Assembly (NCBI GenBank): GCA_963169745.1
Contig: CAUJCU010000002.1
Location: 62,001 to 126,000 of the forward strand
From: Bacteroidota bacterium
Lineage (GTDB): Bacteria > Bacteroidota > Bacteroidia > UBA4408
Reading direction: 5' to 3'
Length of the DNA stretch: 64,000 nt
Part shown: piece by piece, positions 28,728-38,221 of the stretch
Numbering within the stretch: position 1 is the stretch's first letter
Layout: every line of letters starts with the position of its first letter
The notes under the pieces: generated by a model
The model's input: the letters and a program-made list of their open reading frames with translations, nothing else
Databases searched by the model: none
What the model was told of the DNA's origin: nothing
Program-made: the position numbers and the translations under genes

Positions 28728-28735
28728 CAAATATA
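28728..28735 (-). promoter_or_regulatory. Promoter -7 element of the OmpA-family gene
   Basis: TATATTTG on the minus strand. It is 8 nt before the ATG at 28719 and 20 nt before the ATG at 28707, which favours the latter as the start. Confidence 0.55.
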
Positions 28736-28887
28736 AGGGAGTTAAAAAGCTTTTAAATTAACAATTTTATTGTGATTTAGTGATTTTATTAACATTATAC
28801 CTACTTTTCGATTAGAAGCAGAAAATGATCTCCAAAAAATTGAAATATTTATGATAAAAGCACTGAATATTTTGCACTTTTGTAGCT

Positions 28888-28895
28888 TAAATTTG
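28888..28895 (+). promoter_or_regulatory. Promoter -7 element before the DUF1456 gene
   Basis: TAAATTTG, 6 nt before the ATG at 28902; TTTG at 28871-28874 is 13 bp upstream. A transcript starting here would be leaderless or nearly so. Confidence 0.5.
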
Positions 28896-28901
28896 TATGT
28901 T

Positions 28902-29174
28902 ATGTCAAACAACGATATATTGAAAAAATTACGTGTAGCACTAAAGCTAACTACAGAGGATATTCAAAAGATTTTACTCTTAGCCGATTTCAGAATCAGC
29001 AGCAGCGAATTAAATGCCTTGTTTAGAAATGACGATCATCCCAAATTTAAAGCTTGTGGAGATCAAATATTAAGGAATTTTTTAAATGGTTTAATTATAG
29101 AAAAACGGGGAAGCAAAGAAGATCGGATGAAAGAAAATAATTTAAAACAAGATACCCATATAAATCGAGCTTAA
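28902..29174 (+). CDS. DUF1456 family protein (YehS-like)
   Basis: 90 residues starting MSNNDILKKLRVAL, the normal family start; an upstream ATG at 28851 lies before the promoter element and would add an unrelated leader. The two short helical repeats read DILKKLRVALKLT and DQILRNFLNGLII, each with the family motif of hydrophobic residues and an L-x-x-LF-R-x-x-DHPKFKACGDQ linker. Function is unknown in all bacteria that carry it. The tail is charged. Confidence 0.85.
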   Translation: MSNNDILKKLRVALKLTTEDIQKILLLADFRISSSELNALFRNDDHPKFKACGDQILRNFLNGLIIEKRGSKEDRMKENNLKQDTHINRA

Positions 29175-29225
29175 TTGGGTGTTTTTATTTTCAATAGTTT
29201 TTCTGCATAAATTATCTCTGCGATT

Positions 29226-30089
29226 ATGTCACATAATATAGTAATTAAATACTTCACTTTAGTAAAATTCAGCCATACTCTTTTTGCCTTACCTTTTGCT
29301 ATAATTGGATATTTTACGGCACTAAAAGTATCGGAATCGCAATTTGACTCCTGGTTGCTTTTAAAAGTATTTTTATGTATGGTTCTGGCACGTACCGCTG
29401 CTATGGCTTTTAACCGATATACTGACCGTAATATTGATAAAATGAATCCACGAACACAAAGCAGAGAAATACCGGCAGGAGAAATAGGTGCTTCCTCAGT
29501 TTTAATTTTTGTTCTGCTAAACTCTGCTGGATTTATTATTACGACCTGGTTTATTAATAATTTATGTTTTTATCTATCTCCTGTAGCGTTAATAGTTATA
29601 CTTGGATATAGTTACACGAAGCGATTTACAGCATTATGTCATCTTATTTTAGGGTTAGGTTTGAGTCTTGCTCCAATTGGAGCATACATAGCTGTTACCG
29701 GAGAGTTTTCATTGATTCCAATACTTTTTTCGGCAAGTGTACTATTATGGGTTGGAGCATTTGATATTATATATGCATTGCAGGATGATGGTTTTGACAG
29801 ATCTCAAAAACTCTATTCTATTCCTGTTCTTTTAGGTCGAAAAAGGGCTATTTATTTGTCTCGATTTTTACATTTTATTTCAGCCTTGATACTGTTTATT
29901 CCAGGTATCTTATTGCATTGTAGTATTATCTATTTTGTAGGGTGGGGTGTTTTTTCTGCTTTGCTTGTTTATCAGCATGTTATAATAAGTGAACACAACC
30001 TTTTACGTGTAAATGTTGCTTTCTTTACCACTAATGGCATTGCAAGTGTGGCTTTTCTATGTTTCTTTCTTTTTGATTATTTCTATTGA
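29226..30089 (+). CDS. mqnP: UbiA-type prenyltransferase, likely MqnP of the futalosine pathway
   Basis: 287 residues with about eight membrane helices. The first Asp-rich motif reads NRYTDRNIDKMNPRT and is followed by REIPAG, the pattern typical of MqnP and UbiA; the second is DIIYALQDDGFD. It would attach a polyprenyl chain to an aromatic acid in the inner membrane during menaquinone synthesis. The N-R-x-x-D-R-x-I-D-x-x-NPRT-x-x-R-E-I-P-A-G signature favours the futalosine-pathway enzyme over MenA. The choice over UbiA proper is inference, since no other mqn gene is in the window. Confidence 0.82.
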   Translation: MSHNIVIKYFTLVKFSHTLFALPFAIIGYFTALKVSESQFDSWLLLKVFLCMVLARTAAMAFNRYTDRNIDKMNPRTQSREIPAGEIGASSVLIFVLLNSAGFIITTWFINNLCFYLSPVALIVILGYSYTKRFTALCHLILGLGLSLAPIGAYIAVTGEFSLIPILFSASVLLWVGAFDIIYALQDDGFDRSQKLYSIPVLLGRKRAIYLSRFLHFISALILFIPGILLHCSIIYFVGWGVFSALLVYQHVIISEHNLLRVNVAFFTTNGIASVAFLCFFLFDYFY

Positions 30090-30127
30090 TTGGGACGCTA
30101 TTCCCTATATCATATCTAGAAATGTTT

Positions 30128-31018
30128 CTATTTAATTATCTCAATATCTTTGTTATTGAGAGCCGATTGATAAACATCTCTTTTCATGTTTTCAATAAGT
30201 GTGAGTTTTCGTTTATTAATAATTATATTTCGAATATTTTCGCTTTCAAAGCTTAGAGGAGAAACAGAATCCTTTATTTTAAATCCTTTTATATTTACAA
30301 AATATTGATACTCTCCATCAAACAGTTCAATAAAACGGTTGTTTTTTAGGTACTGCTCTTTATCGTATGTTTCTATTGGAATTTCTTTCAACAAGTCATC
30401 AAATAGCAGCCAGGTATCTTGTTCTAATAAATAGTTCTCTGCAAATTGGTGGCAATAATCTTCAAGTTGCTTAAAATCGTTTGGGTTTTCAGACTTGTAC
30501 CACTCCTTTAGTTTATTCATTTTAGGTGCATTTCTTTTTACCTTGATATAAATAACTTTAATTATATTATCTTTTAGTTCAAAATCTTTGGGATTTTGGT
30601 TGTAGTAACTTTCTATTTCTTGCGGGGTTACTGTTGTGTCTAATTTCTGACTAACAAGCTCTTTCTCAAAAATATAGGATATTAAAGATTTTCTATAATT
30701 TTCCAATTCGTGTTCAACATCTTTCTGCGCATCTGTTAAATTTTTTTCGGCATGTAAGAATACAGATTGTTGTTTAGCCCATGTTTCGGCATAATCTTGA
30801 ACAAAATCAGCACTATCTTTTCCATGAAGTTTTTCGGGCATTTGTTCCAAAACATCTTCTAAATACAAGTAGTTGCTTTGTACTCGAGCAAGGACTATAT
30901 CTCCTTGTTTTTTGTTCATTTTAAAGTATTTACATCCGTACCCCAAACTGGAAATAAGCAACAAAATGAGTAAATACCTCAAAGCAAAAATATTATATTT
31001 ATAACGTTTGATAATCAC
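30128..31018 (-). CDS. Periplasmic lipoprotein, peptidyl-prolyl isomerase-related
   Basis: 296 residues. The N-terminus ends in a lipobox (SLGYGC, Cys about 29). The rest is Lys/Glu-rich and helical with a SurA-like N-terminal region (DVLEQMPEKL, DYAETWAKQQSVF) and a PPIase-like segment beginning EIESYYNQNPKDFEL. The parvulin core motif is not clear, so isomerase activity is uncertain. The start appears to be GTG (31016-31018). It follows a two-domain parvulin gene after a hairpin, on the same strand, and probably helps outer-membrane protein folding. Confidence 0.75.
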   Translation of the reverse strand: MIIKRYKYNIFALRYLLILLLISSLGYGCKYFKMNKKQGDIVLARVQSNYLYLEDVLEQMPEKLHGKDSADFVQDYAETWAKQQSVFLHAEKNLTDAQKDVEHELENYRKSLISYIFEKELVSQKLDTTVTPQEIESYYNQNPKDFELKDNIIKVIYIKVKRNAPKMNKLKEWYKSENPNDFKQLEDYCHQFAENYLLEQDTWLLFDDLLKEIPIETYDKEQYLKNNRFIELFDGEYQYFVNIKGFKIKDSVSPLSFESENIRNIIINKRKLTLIENMKRDVYQSALNNKDIEIIK

Positions 31019-31031
31019 TGTACTTATAAAT

Positions 31032-31073
31032 AAGAAAGTTTACACAAAAGCCCAATTTCGTGTAAACTTTCTT
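31032..31073 (-). terminator. Long hairpin between two isomerase genes
   Basis: AAGAAAGTTTACAC (31032-31045) and GTGTAAACTTTCTT (31060-31073) pair perfectly over 14 bp with a 14-nt loop. On the minus strand, the tail after it (ATTTATAAG) is only weakly T-rich, so termination may be partial and allow read-through to the downstream lipoprotein gene. Confidence 0.6.
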
Positions 31074-31087
31074 TTTAGTTTAACTTC

Positions 31088-33064
31088 TTATTTTACTGTT
31101 GAAAGTACCTCTTGGTTTACAGTGAATTTGTATTTTTCACGTAGGGAGGTTATCCACTTCTTTTCTAAATAACTCTGATAGTCGGCTGTTATTAAGCCCT
31201 TAGCTTCGGCAATAGTTTTAGATTGTGGAAGCAAGATATTTTCATAGTCAATAATAAAAATTTGCTGTCCAACGTTTAGATTCGGAGAAATACCTTTTTT
31301 CCATTCTGATTTATCTACTTCCTCATTGTCGCCTTTACTGAACTTGCCGGATTCAATACTTAAATTCAGTTGAGAGTCCTTATTTATTGCTTTTAAAATA
31401 TCATCAGTTGTATAATTTTTCTTTGTCTTATTTTTAAGCATTTTACGAACCGAGTCTGCTACTTTTTCATTAGCGCATTTGTATATTGTAGCCTCTGTTC
31501 GGGTCCCCCACATATATTTATCTTTGTTTGCTTCATAAAATTCTTTTAATCCAGTAGTGTCTTTAACGGCTTTTGCCCAAACATTTTTATCTGTGAGTTC
31601 AAACAACAAAATACCATCACGATATTCTTGCAAGAGCGCTTTAAAATCAGGGTATTTTTCAGGCAACTTACTTTCTTCGTAATCCAAACATGCCTCATTT
31701 ACAAAAGCTTTATACATATCTTTTATCAAAGCAGGATAATCTGTTTTAGGTCGTTTGCTTTGATGATTTTCTAAATAAATGGCAAAATCAGATTGACCAT
31801 AAGTTTTATTACCTATACTAAACAGATCGGCTTTATTTAACTTGGCAGCCGCACTTTTGTTCCATTTTGCTTCAAAATAGGTTGTATCGATTGTTTTAAT
31901 AAACTCGTCACGTAATTTTATATTTTCCTTAAAATTATATTCTTTCTTAATTTTTGCAATCATACTTTCTTTGCCATTTTGCGAACGACTATCTTTGCTT
32001 ATTTTAGCTTTCAGCTCCGCTTTTAGTTCATCAAAAGAGCCCAATTCTTTTTTATTCAACCTTTTAATAATATGCCAGCCATATTGGGTTTGTATTGGGG
32101 CTGAAATATCTCCGTCTTTTTGCAAAGCGAAAGCTGCAGTTTCAAACTCCGGCACCATTCGTCCTGTTCCAAAAGGAGGCAACTCACCACCCTTTTTGGC
32201 TGAGCCCTTGTCGTCACTGTGTTGTTTAGCTAATTCAGCAAAATCACCACCTCCTTTTACTTTGGCATACAGTTCATCAATTTTAGCTTTAGGGTCAACT
32301 TTTGAAGTATCTTTTAAGGCAGCATCTTTATTCGGTGTTTTTACCATAATGTGGGCTACAGTAATTTGTCCCTGATTAGGTCTTTGATCTGTTTTCAAAA
32401 TAATATGATAGCCAAATCGGGTGCGTATTGGCATGGTAACTTTATTTAAAGGAGCATCGAATGTAGCACTTTCAAAAGGATACACCATTTGCATGGAAGT
32501 AAAATATCCCAAATTGCCTCCATTTTCTTTTGCTGATGGGTCTTCGGAAACTTCACGAGCCACCTTTGCAAAGTCTTCACCCTTTAAAATTCTGTTTCGT
32601 GCTGCTATAATTTTATTATAGGCAACCAATGTGTCTTTAGGCAAAGCATTATGTTCGCATTTTATTAATATATGGCTTGCCTTTACATCTGTTTTCATCC
32701 TATCATAGGCTTCGTGAAGCAGTTTGTCATTTACTTCATTATCTGTTAAATAAGGAGCAGCTAATTGTTTACGATAGCCTTCAAGTTCACTTTTGAATGC
32801 CGTAGAGGTATCCATTCCAAGGGTTTCAGCCTCTTTTACCTTTAGTTTAAAATTGATGAACAATTGAAGATAATCTTCAAGTGCTTTGGGATCATTAGAA
32901 GTATTTTTGTTATTATTTTTGTGGTAAATTGCTTCAAATTCGGACTTTGTAACATTTTTACCTGCTACGTTCATCAGTATAGGATCACCTGAATTTTGTG
33001 CTTGTGCAGATACTGACCATACCGATATGGTTAAAAGCAAAAATAAGTTTATTCCTCTGTTCAT
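31088..33064 (-). CDS. Periplasmic peptidyl-prolyl isomerase with two parvulin domains (SurA-like)
   Basis: About 658 residues from the ATG at 33064 (MNRGINLFLLL, signal peptide ending SAQAQ). A longer frame to 33088 would begin inside the promoter, so it is rejected. A SurA-type N-terminal domain is followed by two rotamase domains: the first with ASHILIK, GGNLGYFTS and RFGYHIILK (about 135-230), the second with AHIMVK, KGGELPPFGTGRMV and QYGWHIIKR (about 240-345). The long C-terminal third is helical. It acts on unfolded outer-membrane proteins in the periplasm. Confidence 0.92.
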   Translation of the reverse strand: MNRGINLFLLLTISVWSVSAQAQNSGDPILMNVAGKNVTKSEFEAIYHKNNNKNTSNDPKALEDYLQLFINFKLKVKEAETLGMDTSTAFKSELEGYRKQLAAPYLTDNEVNDKLLHEAYDRMKTDVKASHILIKCEHNALPKDTLVAYNKIIAARNRILKGEDFAKVAREVSEDPSAKENGGNLGYFTSMQMVYPFESATFDAPLNKVTMPIRTRFGYHIILKTDQRPNQGQITVAHIMVKTPNKDAALKDTSKVDPKAKIDELYAKVKGGGDFAELAKQHSDDKGSAKKGGELPPFGTGRMVPEFETAAFALQKDGDISAPIQTQYGWHIIKRLNKKELGSFDELKAELKAKISKDSRSQNGKESMIAKIKKEYNFKENIKLRDEFIKTIDTTYFEAKWNKSAAAKLNKADLFSIGNKTYGQSDFAIYLENHQSKRPKTDYPALIKDMYKAFVNEACLDYEESKLPEKYPDFKALLQEYRDGILLFELTDKNVWAKAVKDTTGLKEFYEANKDKYMWGTRTEATIYKCANEKVADSVRKMLKNKTKKNYTTDDILKAINKDSQLNLSIESGKFSKGDNEEVDKSEWKKGISPNLNVGQQIFIIDYENILLPQSKTIAEAKGLITADYQSYLEKKWITSLREKYKFTVNQEVLSTVK

Positions 33065-33087
33065 AAAATCTATAGTTTTAAAGGCCA

Positions 33088-33095
33088 CAAACCTA
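33088..33095 (-). promoter_or_regulatory. Promoter -7 element of the two-domain isomerase
   Basis: TAGGTTTG on the minus strand, 23 nt before the ATG at 33064. It overlaps the alternative GTG start at 33088, which decides for the shorter protein. Confidence 0.6.
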
Positions 33096-33296
33096 CAAAT
33101 TTTAGCTTATGTATTTGCTGAAACAGAAAAAGCTTATTTTTTATTAGTTTAAAAAAAGTTAAAACTTATCTGTTTATTAAAGCAAAATTGTAATAAAAAA
33201 CAACCCTTATCGTGTTAATAGTTTTAATTTAATATGACTGCAATCATTCCTGAAATTAATAATTCCCTTTAATTTAGCGCGAAATTTGATCATTTT

Positions 33297-35348
33297 ATGA
33301 TTGTTTCACAATTAATCACTCCTAAGAGTATAGCTGTTATTGGATCCTCTGAAAATAAAAGCAAACCTGGTGGTATGGTTTTATTCAATCTTATTGCTGG
33401 AAACTTTAAAGGAGAAATATATGCTGTAAACCCCAAAAGTGTAAATATTGAAGGTGTTATTTCGTGTGTTTCTCCATCAGAAATTAAAGCCGTTGATTTA
33501 GCCATTTTAGCCATACCTGCAGCTCAATGTATTGAAGCTGTAAAAACATTACTTTTAAAAGGGACAAAGGCTTTTATCATATACTCTGCTGGTTTTTCAG
33601 AGGCAGGAGAAGTAGGCAACTTATTAAACCATGAGCTCGTTTCTTTAATAAACAAGTACAATGCAACTTTAATAGGCCCCAATTGTATAGGTTTAATTAC
33701 AGAGACCTATAAAGGGGTATTTACCACTCCCATACCGCAGTACCATCAGGAAGGTTGTGAATTGATATCCAGCTCTGGGGCTACTGCTGTTTTTATCATG
33801 GAGTCGGCTTTATTAACAGGTTTGCAGTTCTCTAACATATACTCCATAGGCAATGCTGCACAAACTGGAGTTGAAGAAATATTGGAGTATTTAGACGAAA
33901 ATTTTGACATTCATAAGAGTTCAAAGGTGAAATTACTCTATTTGGAACAAGTTAAAAAGCCGTTTAAATTTCTAAAACATGCCACTTCATTAATTCAAAA
34001 AGGGTGTAAAATTGCAGCAATTAAATCGGGTTATTCTGAAGCCGGTGGAAGAGCTGCATCTTCGCACACAGGAGCATTAGCTACTTCTGATCAAGTTATT
34101 AGAGCCTTGTTTCGCAAGTGCGGTATAGTTTATTGTAGCAGTCGCGATGAATTGATTGCTGTTGCTAGTGTTTTTCAGTCGCAAGAAATAAAAGGCAAAA
34201 ATATAGCCATTATTACACATGCAGGTGGTTCAGCAGTAATGCTAACTGATGCTCTTACATCAAATGGACTTCAAGTACCGCCATTTGACAGCACAAAAAC
34301 GACATCATTATTAAAAAAGTTAAATGCGGGCTCTTCGGTACATAATCCTATTGACTTTTTAGCCACAGGTACGGCAGTGCAGTTAGGCGAAATCATTGAC
34401 TTTTGCGAAGGTTACGATTTAGTAGATGCCATGGTAGTGGTATTTGGAAGTTCAGGGTTATTTAACATTAAAGATGTTTATGATTTACTGGATAGTAAGA
34501 TGAAAGAGTGCTCAAAGCCTATTTACCCGGTTCTTCCTTCCCTCATAAATGCTAAAAAAGAGATTAAACAGTTCTTGTCTAAAGGTCATGTTAATTTTCC
34601 GGACGAGGTAAGTTTTGGGAAAGCCCTTGCACATGTTTACGCTTCAACCAAGTACCGTTTTGAGAAAGGAAAGATTCCAGAAATGGATATCGTTACAATT
34701 CGAGCTCTAATAAATATGGCCGGCAATGGTTATCTTGATGCAGGAGGTACAAAAGAACTTTTAGATGCTGCAGGAATTTCTCAAGTAAACCAAATGGTTG
34801 TTAGAGAACTTTCGCAAATAAAAAAATTAGAGACCCAATTACAATTTCCAATAGTGATGAAGGTAGTAGGGCCAGTGCACAAAACAGAAGTAAACGGGGT
34901 AAGGTTAAATATATATAGTATTGAGCAAGCTCAAAAAGTTTATGAAGAATTGATGCAGATTTCTGATGCAACGGGCGTTTTATTACAAGAAATGGTTCCA
35001 GGTGAAGAGTTGTATTGTGGGGCTGTAAAACAAGGTGATTTTGGGCATGTGGTTTTGTGTGGGCTTGGTGGTATCTTCTTAGAATTGTTGAATGATACTG
35101 CATCGGGGCTTGCTCCTTTATCAGATGGTGAAGTAAAATCAATGATGGAATCGCTTAAAGGATACCCACTTTTAAAGGGCTATAGAAACAAAAAAGGGTT
35201 AAATGAAGAAAAATTTAAGGATATTATCATGCGCATAGCCGCATTAGTTCATTTGGCACCAGAGATAAGTGAGCTTGATTTAAATCCAATAAAGGCACAA
35301 TATGATGATATGATAGTGGTTGATGCCCGAATTTGTATTGAAAAATAG
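33297..35348 (+). CDS. Acyl-CoA synthetase (ADP/NDP-forming), fused alpha and beta parts
   Basis: 683 residues. A CoA-binding Rossmann domain (1-130; SIAVIGSSENKSKPGG, IIYSAGFSEAG) is followed by a ligase/flavodoxin-like domain with the phospho-histidine region SSHTGALATSD (about 262) and AIITHAGGSAVML. The last third is an ATP-grasp domain (PIVMKVVGPVHKTEVNGV, EELYCGAVKQGDFGHVVLCGLGG, ISELDLNPI). It makes or consumes acetyl-CoA or another acyl-CoA with ADP/ATP conversion. No metabolic partner lies next to it; substrate is not deducible from sequence alone. Confidence 0.92.
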   Translation: MIVSQLITPKSIAVIGSSENKSKPGGMVLFNLIAGNFKGEIYAVNPKSVNIEGVISCVSPSEIKAVDLAILAIPAAQCIEAVKTLLLKGTKAFIIYSAGFSEAGEVGNLLNHELVSLINKYNATLIGPNCIGLITETYKGVFTTPIPQYHQEGCELISSSGATAVFIMESALLTGLQFSNIYSIGNAAQTGVEEILEYLDENFDIHKSSKVKLLYLEQVKKPFKFLKHATSLIQKGCKIAAIKSGYSEAGGRAASSHTGALATSDQVIRALFRKCGIVYCSSRDELIAVASVFQSQEIKGKNIAIITHAGGSAVMLTDALTSNGLQVPPFDSTKTTSLLKKLNAGSSVHNPIDFLATGTAVQLGEIIDFCEGYDLVDAMVVVFGSSGLFNIKDVYDLLDSKMKECSKPIYPVLPSLINAKKEIKQFLSKGHVNFPDEVSFGKALAHVYASTKYRFEKGKIPEMDIVTIRALINMAGNGYLDAGGTKELLDAAGISQVNQMVVRELSQIKKLETQLQFPIVMKVVGPVHKTEVNGVRLNIYSIEQAQKVYEELMQISDATGVLLQEMVPGEELYCGAVKQGDFGHVVLCGLGGIFLELLNDTASGLAPLSDGEVKSMMESLKGYPLLKGYRNKKGLNEEKFKDIIMRIAALVHLAPEISELDLNPIKAQYDDMIVVDARICIEK

Positions 35349-35376
35349 GACATTCACTATACTTTCTTTACATCAT

Positions 35377-36099
35377 TTATTCAACTCCAAATGAGATAAC
35401 CTTATAGGTTAAGTCAAAGCCACTATTAGCTCGTTCTTCAAATGGAATAGTATAATTTATTAGGGTGTCTTTGTCGGTTAAGTTAAGTTGTTTCTTAAAT
35501 ATCATTCCAATATTTTTAGCATAAATTTCATATCCAATTTTCTTTTCAATTAGATTGCTGTCGGCTATTTGCTGAATGTAAACAATACTATCAAATTTGA
35601 GATCATCAACTTGCCAGGCTTCGTTTACTTTAGTTAAAGTATAGTTTTGCTCCTTTAAGTTATTAAATAAATTTCCGTTCCAGGTATTATTCTTTTTAAT
35701 GGGGAAAACCAATTTCACATACCGTAAGTTTTCTTCAACTTTTTCGGCTGTAGTAGCTGTACGGTTTGTGTACCAAACACGAATAAACATCCAGTTTTCG
35801 TTATTATTTTTTCGGTAATAGCGTTCTATGCGTTGTGTTGGACGTTGACTAAGGTCTTCAAAAATTGCAGCCACTTTTTCTTTTATCTGAAATTGAAAAG
35901 TATCAATAGTTGAGGTAAAATCATTATAATACAAAGAGTCAACTTGATATATGATATAGTTTCCTGTTTTAATTGGAAAATATTCATAACCAATATCAAC
36001 AGTTGTTACATTTTTATCTTTTTTACAAGCAAAAAATAATAACAACCCAAATAAAAAAATTGGGATAGAAATTGAATTTTTCTTTAAAAACTGCAACAT
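35377..36099 (-). CDS. Lipoprotein of unknown function
   Basis: 240 residues with a lipobox at LLLFFAC (Cys about 25), followed by KKDKN and a beta-rich region (YFPIKTGNYIIYQVDSLYYND, WMFIRVWYTNR, NTWNGNLFNN). The N-terminal pattern of a lipoprotein with repeated short strands is common among Bacteroidota envelope proteins of unknown role. It lies 3 bp after mnmA and is part of the MORN-mnmA-lipoprotein operon. Confidence 0.78.
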   Translation of the reverse strand: MLQFLKKNSISIPIFLFGLLLFFACKKDKNVTTVDIGYEYFPIKTGNYIIYQVDSLYYNDFTSTIDTFQFQIKEKVAAIFEDLSQRPTQRIERYYRKNNNENWMFIRVWYTNRTATTAEKVEENLRYVKLVFPIKKNNTWNGNLFNNLKEQNYTLTKVNEAWQVDDLKFDSIVYIQQIADSNLIEKKIGYEIYAKNIGMIFKKQLNLTDKDTLINYTIPFEERANSGFDLTYKVISFGVE

Positions 36100-36102
36100 T
36101 GC

Positions 36103-37200
36103 TTATGTTTTAGCTTTCTCAATAAAACCTCCACCAACTACATCGTCACCTTCATAAAAAACGGCTGATTGCCCGGGAGCTACACCTTTTACTTTTTTAG
36201 AAAAAAGAATTTTCAAACTATCATTTTCTTGCCTTACAGCAGCCATAGTGCCTGGGTCTTTATAGCGAATTTTGGTTATAAAGTTCTGTACATCAACAAT
36301 AGAGTTGTATTTTATTAAGTTAAAATTCCTAACAGTCATTTCTTGCTTCTCCAAATCTTCTTTACTCCCTAAAATCACCGTATTTGATTCGGCATTAATC
36401 TCTACTACATAAAGTGGCTCTCCAACTGCTATTTCCAAACCTTTACGTTGCCCTACAGTATAAAAAGGGTAGCCTTTGTGTTTCCCTAAAATAGCACCGT
36501 TAGTATGTACAAAATCGCCTCCGTTTACACGTTCTTCAAGGCCTTCTACTTTGTGTTTAAGAAACTTTCGATAATCATTATCGGGAACGAAGCAAATATC
36601 ATAGCTCTCACTTTTTTTTGCCAAATCAATATAACCATAATCTTGAGCCATTTTTTTTATCTCGTTTTTACGAAAATTTCCCAAAGGGAATAAAGTTCTT
36701 TTAAGGCTATCTTGCGTTAAACCCCAAAGCACATAACTCTGGTCTTTTGTTTCATCTAATCCACGAGACACTACAAATCTCCCATTTTCTAGTCTTATTT
36801 TAGCATAATGCCCGGTAGCAATAAACTCACAATCCAATTGATTTGCTCTTTTTAATAAAGCTTCCCATTTTATGTGTGTGTTACATAATACACAGGGATT
36901 GGGTGTTCGACCTGACAAGTATTCTCCAACAAAATTGTCAATGATACGAGTTCCGAACTCTCCACGTATATCTAAAATGTAGTGTGGAAATCCGGCATTT
37001 ACTGCTAAATTTCGGGCGTCATTAATAGAGTCGAGGCTGCAACAGCCCGTTTCTCTTTTAGAAGAACCGCTGCTTTCATAGTCCCATGTTTTCATGGTAA
37101 TACCAATTACCTCATAGCCTTGTTCCTGAAGCATCAGGGCAGCGACAGAACTATCTATTCCTCCGCTCATAGCTACTAATACTTTCCCTTTTCTAGTCAC
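36103..37200 (-). CDS. mnmA: tRNA 2-thiouridylase MnmA
   Basis: 365 residues, the usual length. It thiolates U34 of tRNA-Glu, -Gln and -Lys. The ATP PP-loop is AMSGGIDSSVAAL (about 9-21). The catalytic cysteines are in NPCVLCNTHIKW (about 103) and YDICFVPD (about 205). ATGHYAKI, KDQSYVLWG and GQRKGL are also present. It overlaps the MORN gene by 4 bp, so translation is coupled, and is followed after 3 bp by a lipoprotein gene. Confidence 0.97.
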   Translation of the reverse strand: MTRKGKVLVAMSGGIDSSVAALMLQEQGYEVIGITMKTWDYESSGSSKRETGCCSLDSINDARNLAVNAGFPHYILDIRGEFGTRIIDNFVGEYLSGRTPNPCVLCNTHIKWEALLKRANQLDCEFIATGHYAKIRLENGRFVVSRGLDETKDQSYVLWGLTQDSLKRTLFPLGNFRKNEIKKMAQDYGYIDLAKKSESYDICFVPDNDYRKFLKHKVEGLEERVNGGDFVHTNGAILGKHKGYPFYTVGQRKGLEIAVGEPLYVVEINAESNTVILGSKEDLEKQEMTVRNFNLIKYNSIVDVQNFITKIRYKDPGTMAAVRQENDSLKILFSKKVKGVAPGQSAVFYEGDDVVGGGFIEKAKT

Positions 37201-38204
37201 TTCTTAGTTTTATTAATTAAAACACCTTTGTCATACCGCTCTACTTTATCAATTTTACCATCTAGGGTATAAAAAATAATTTCTCCATCATAAACATCAT
37301 CAACGTAATTTCCCTGAATATTTACCTGAGTGCCGACAAGCTCTCTAACTATTTCAGGTTCGGTTGTATTTTCTGTTTTTTTGGTATAAAATTTATATTC
37401 TCCCTTGTCGTAATATATTTTAAATGGTCCATTTTTCTTGCCGTTCTTAAAACTCATTGAAAATTTAGGCATTCCGCTTGGATATTGCTCATCAAAAACG
37501 CCATTATAGTATTTAAAGTTGCCGGGCTCTCCTTTTTTAATGGTTTCTTTAAAAGTGGGTATTCCATTTTCATCATAGTAAAACCAATCGCCAGCTTGCA
37601 CTTTATTGATATACGATCCATAGGCACTTTTCTCTCCAGTGTCGTGATACCTTGTTACCCTACCGTCATAGTACCCCTCCTTCATCAATCCCTCTGCTTT
37701 GGTTTTTCCGTTCTCATAATATTGAATATTTTTTCCATTTTTCACATCATCAACCCATTCGCTTTCTTCATAAATTTTTCCACTTGGGTAATAAATTTTC
37801 ATTAATCCGTTGCGTTGGTTATTTTTATAAGCTGTTTCAGAAATTAGTCGTCCTTTTTCATCATAAAATATCCAAACACTGTCTTTTTTTTCATTTATAT
37901 AATTTCCTTTTGCTTTTACTTCTCCGGTTTCATAGAACAATATTGTTCTCACTTTGGTTCCGTTTTCAAAGTAGAATGATTCGGCCTTTTTTTGCCCGCC
38001 TAAATAATAATACTTAAAATTACCATTAGGTTTTCCATTAACAAATGCGCCTTCATATAGGACCTGACCTATTTCGTTGGTTTTCTTCCATGGCCCTTGC
38101 TTTAAACCTTTAGCATCTGTAAAATTTATGTTCGCTGGTTGGGCTTGGGTAAACTTTACCAGAAACAACAGAATAACGTAAAAAAAGGTGTGCTTTAACT
38201 GCAT
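37197..38204 (-). CDS. Secreted MORN-repeat protein
   Basis: 335 residues from the ATG at 38204 (MQLKHTFFYVILLFLVKFTQAQ, signal peptide); a longer frame to 38228 begins upstream of the promoter element and is rejected. About ten MORN-like units are seen, each of the type G-x-x-x-x-Y-Y-x-x-G (KYYYLGGQKKAESFY, IYYPSGKIYEES, QYYENGKTKAEG, RYHDTGEKSAYG). Such proteins are often labelled YwqK-type antitoxins, but nothing here suggests a toxin-antitoxin pair. The last 4 bp overlap the mnmA start. The role is unknown. Confidence 0.85.
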   Translation of the reverse strand: MQLKHTFFYVILLFLVKFTQAQPANINFTDAKGLKQGPWKKTNEIGQVLYEGAFVNGKPNGNFKYYYLGGQKKAESFYFENGTKVRTILFYETGEVKAKGNYINEKKDSVWIFYDEKGRLISETAYKNNQRNGLMKIYYPSGKIYEESEWVDDVKNGKNIQYYENGKTKAEGLMKEGYYDGRVTRYHDTGEKSAYGSYINKVQAGDWFYYDENGIPTFKETIKKGEPGNFKYYNGVFDEQYPSGMPKFSMSFKNGKKNGPFKIYYDKGEYKFYTKKTENTTEPEIVRELVGTQVNIQGNYVDDVYDGEIIFYTLDGKIDKVERYDKGVLINKTKK

Positions 38205-38213
38205 AATGATGTG

Positions 38214-38221
38214 CAAAGGTA
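38214..38221 (-). promoter_or_regulatory. Promoter -7 element of the MORN-mnmA operon
   Basis: TACCTTTG on the minus strand, 9 nt before the ATG at 38204. The upstream box is not clear. It implies a very short leader. Confidence 0.55.

Noticed and set aside
37197-38204. MORN protein as a YwqK-type antitoxin
   Set aside because: That label is a database habit. The protein has a signal peptide and is coupled to mnmA, with no toxin gene.
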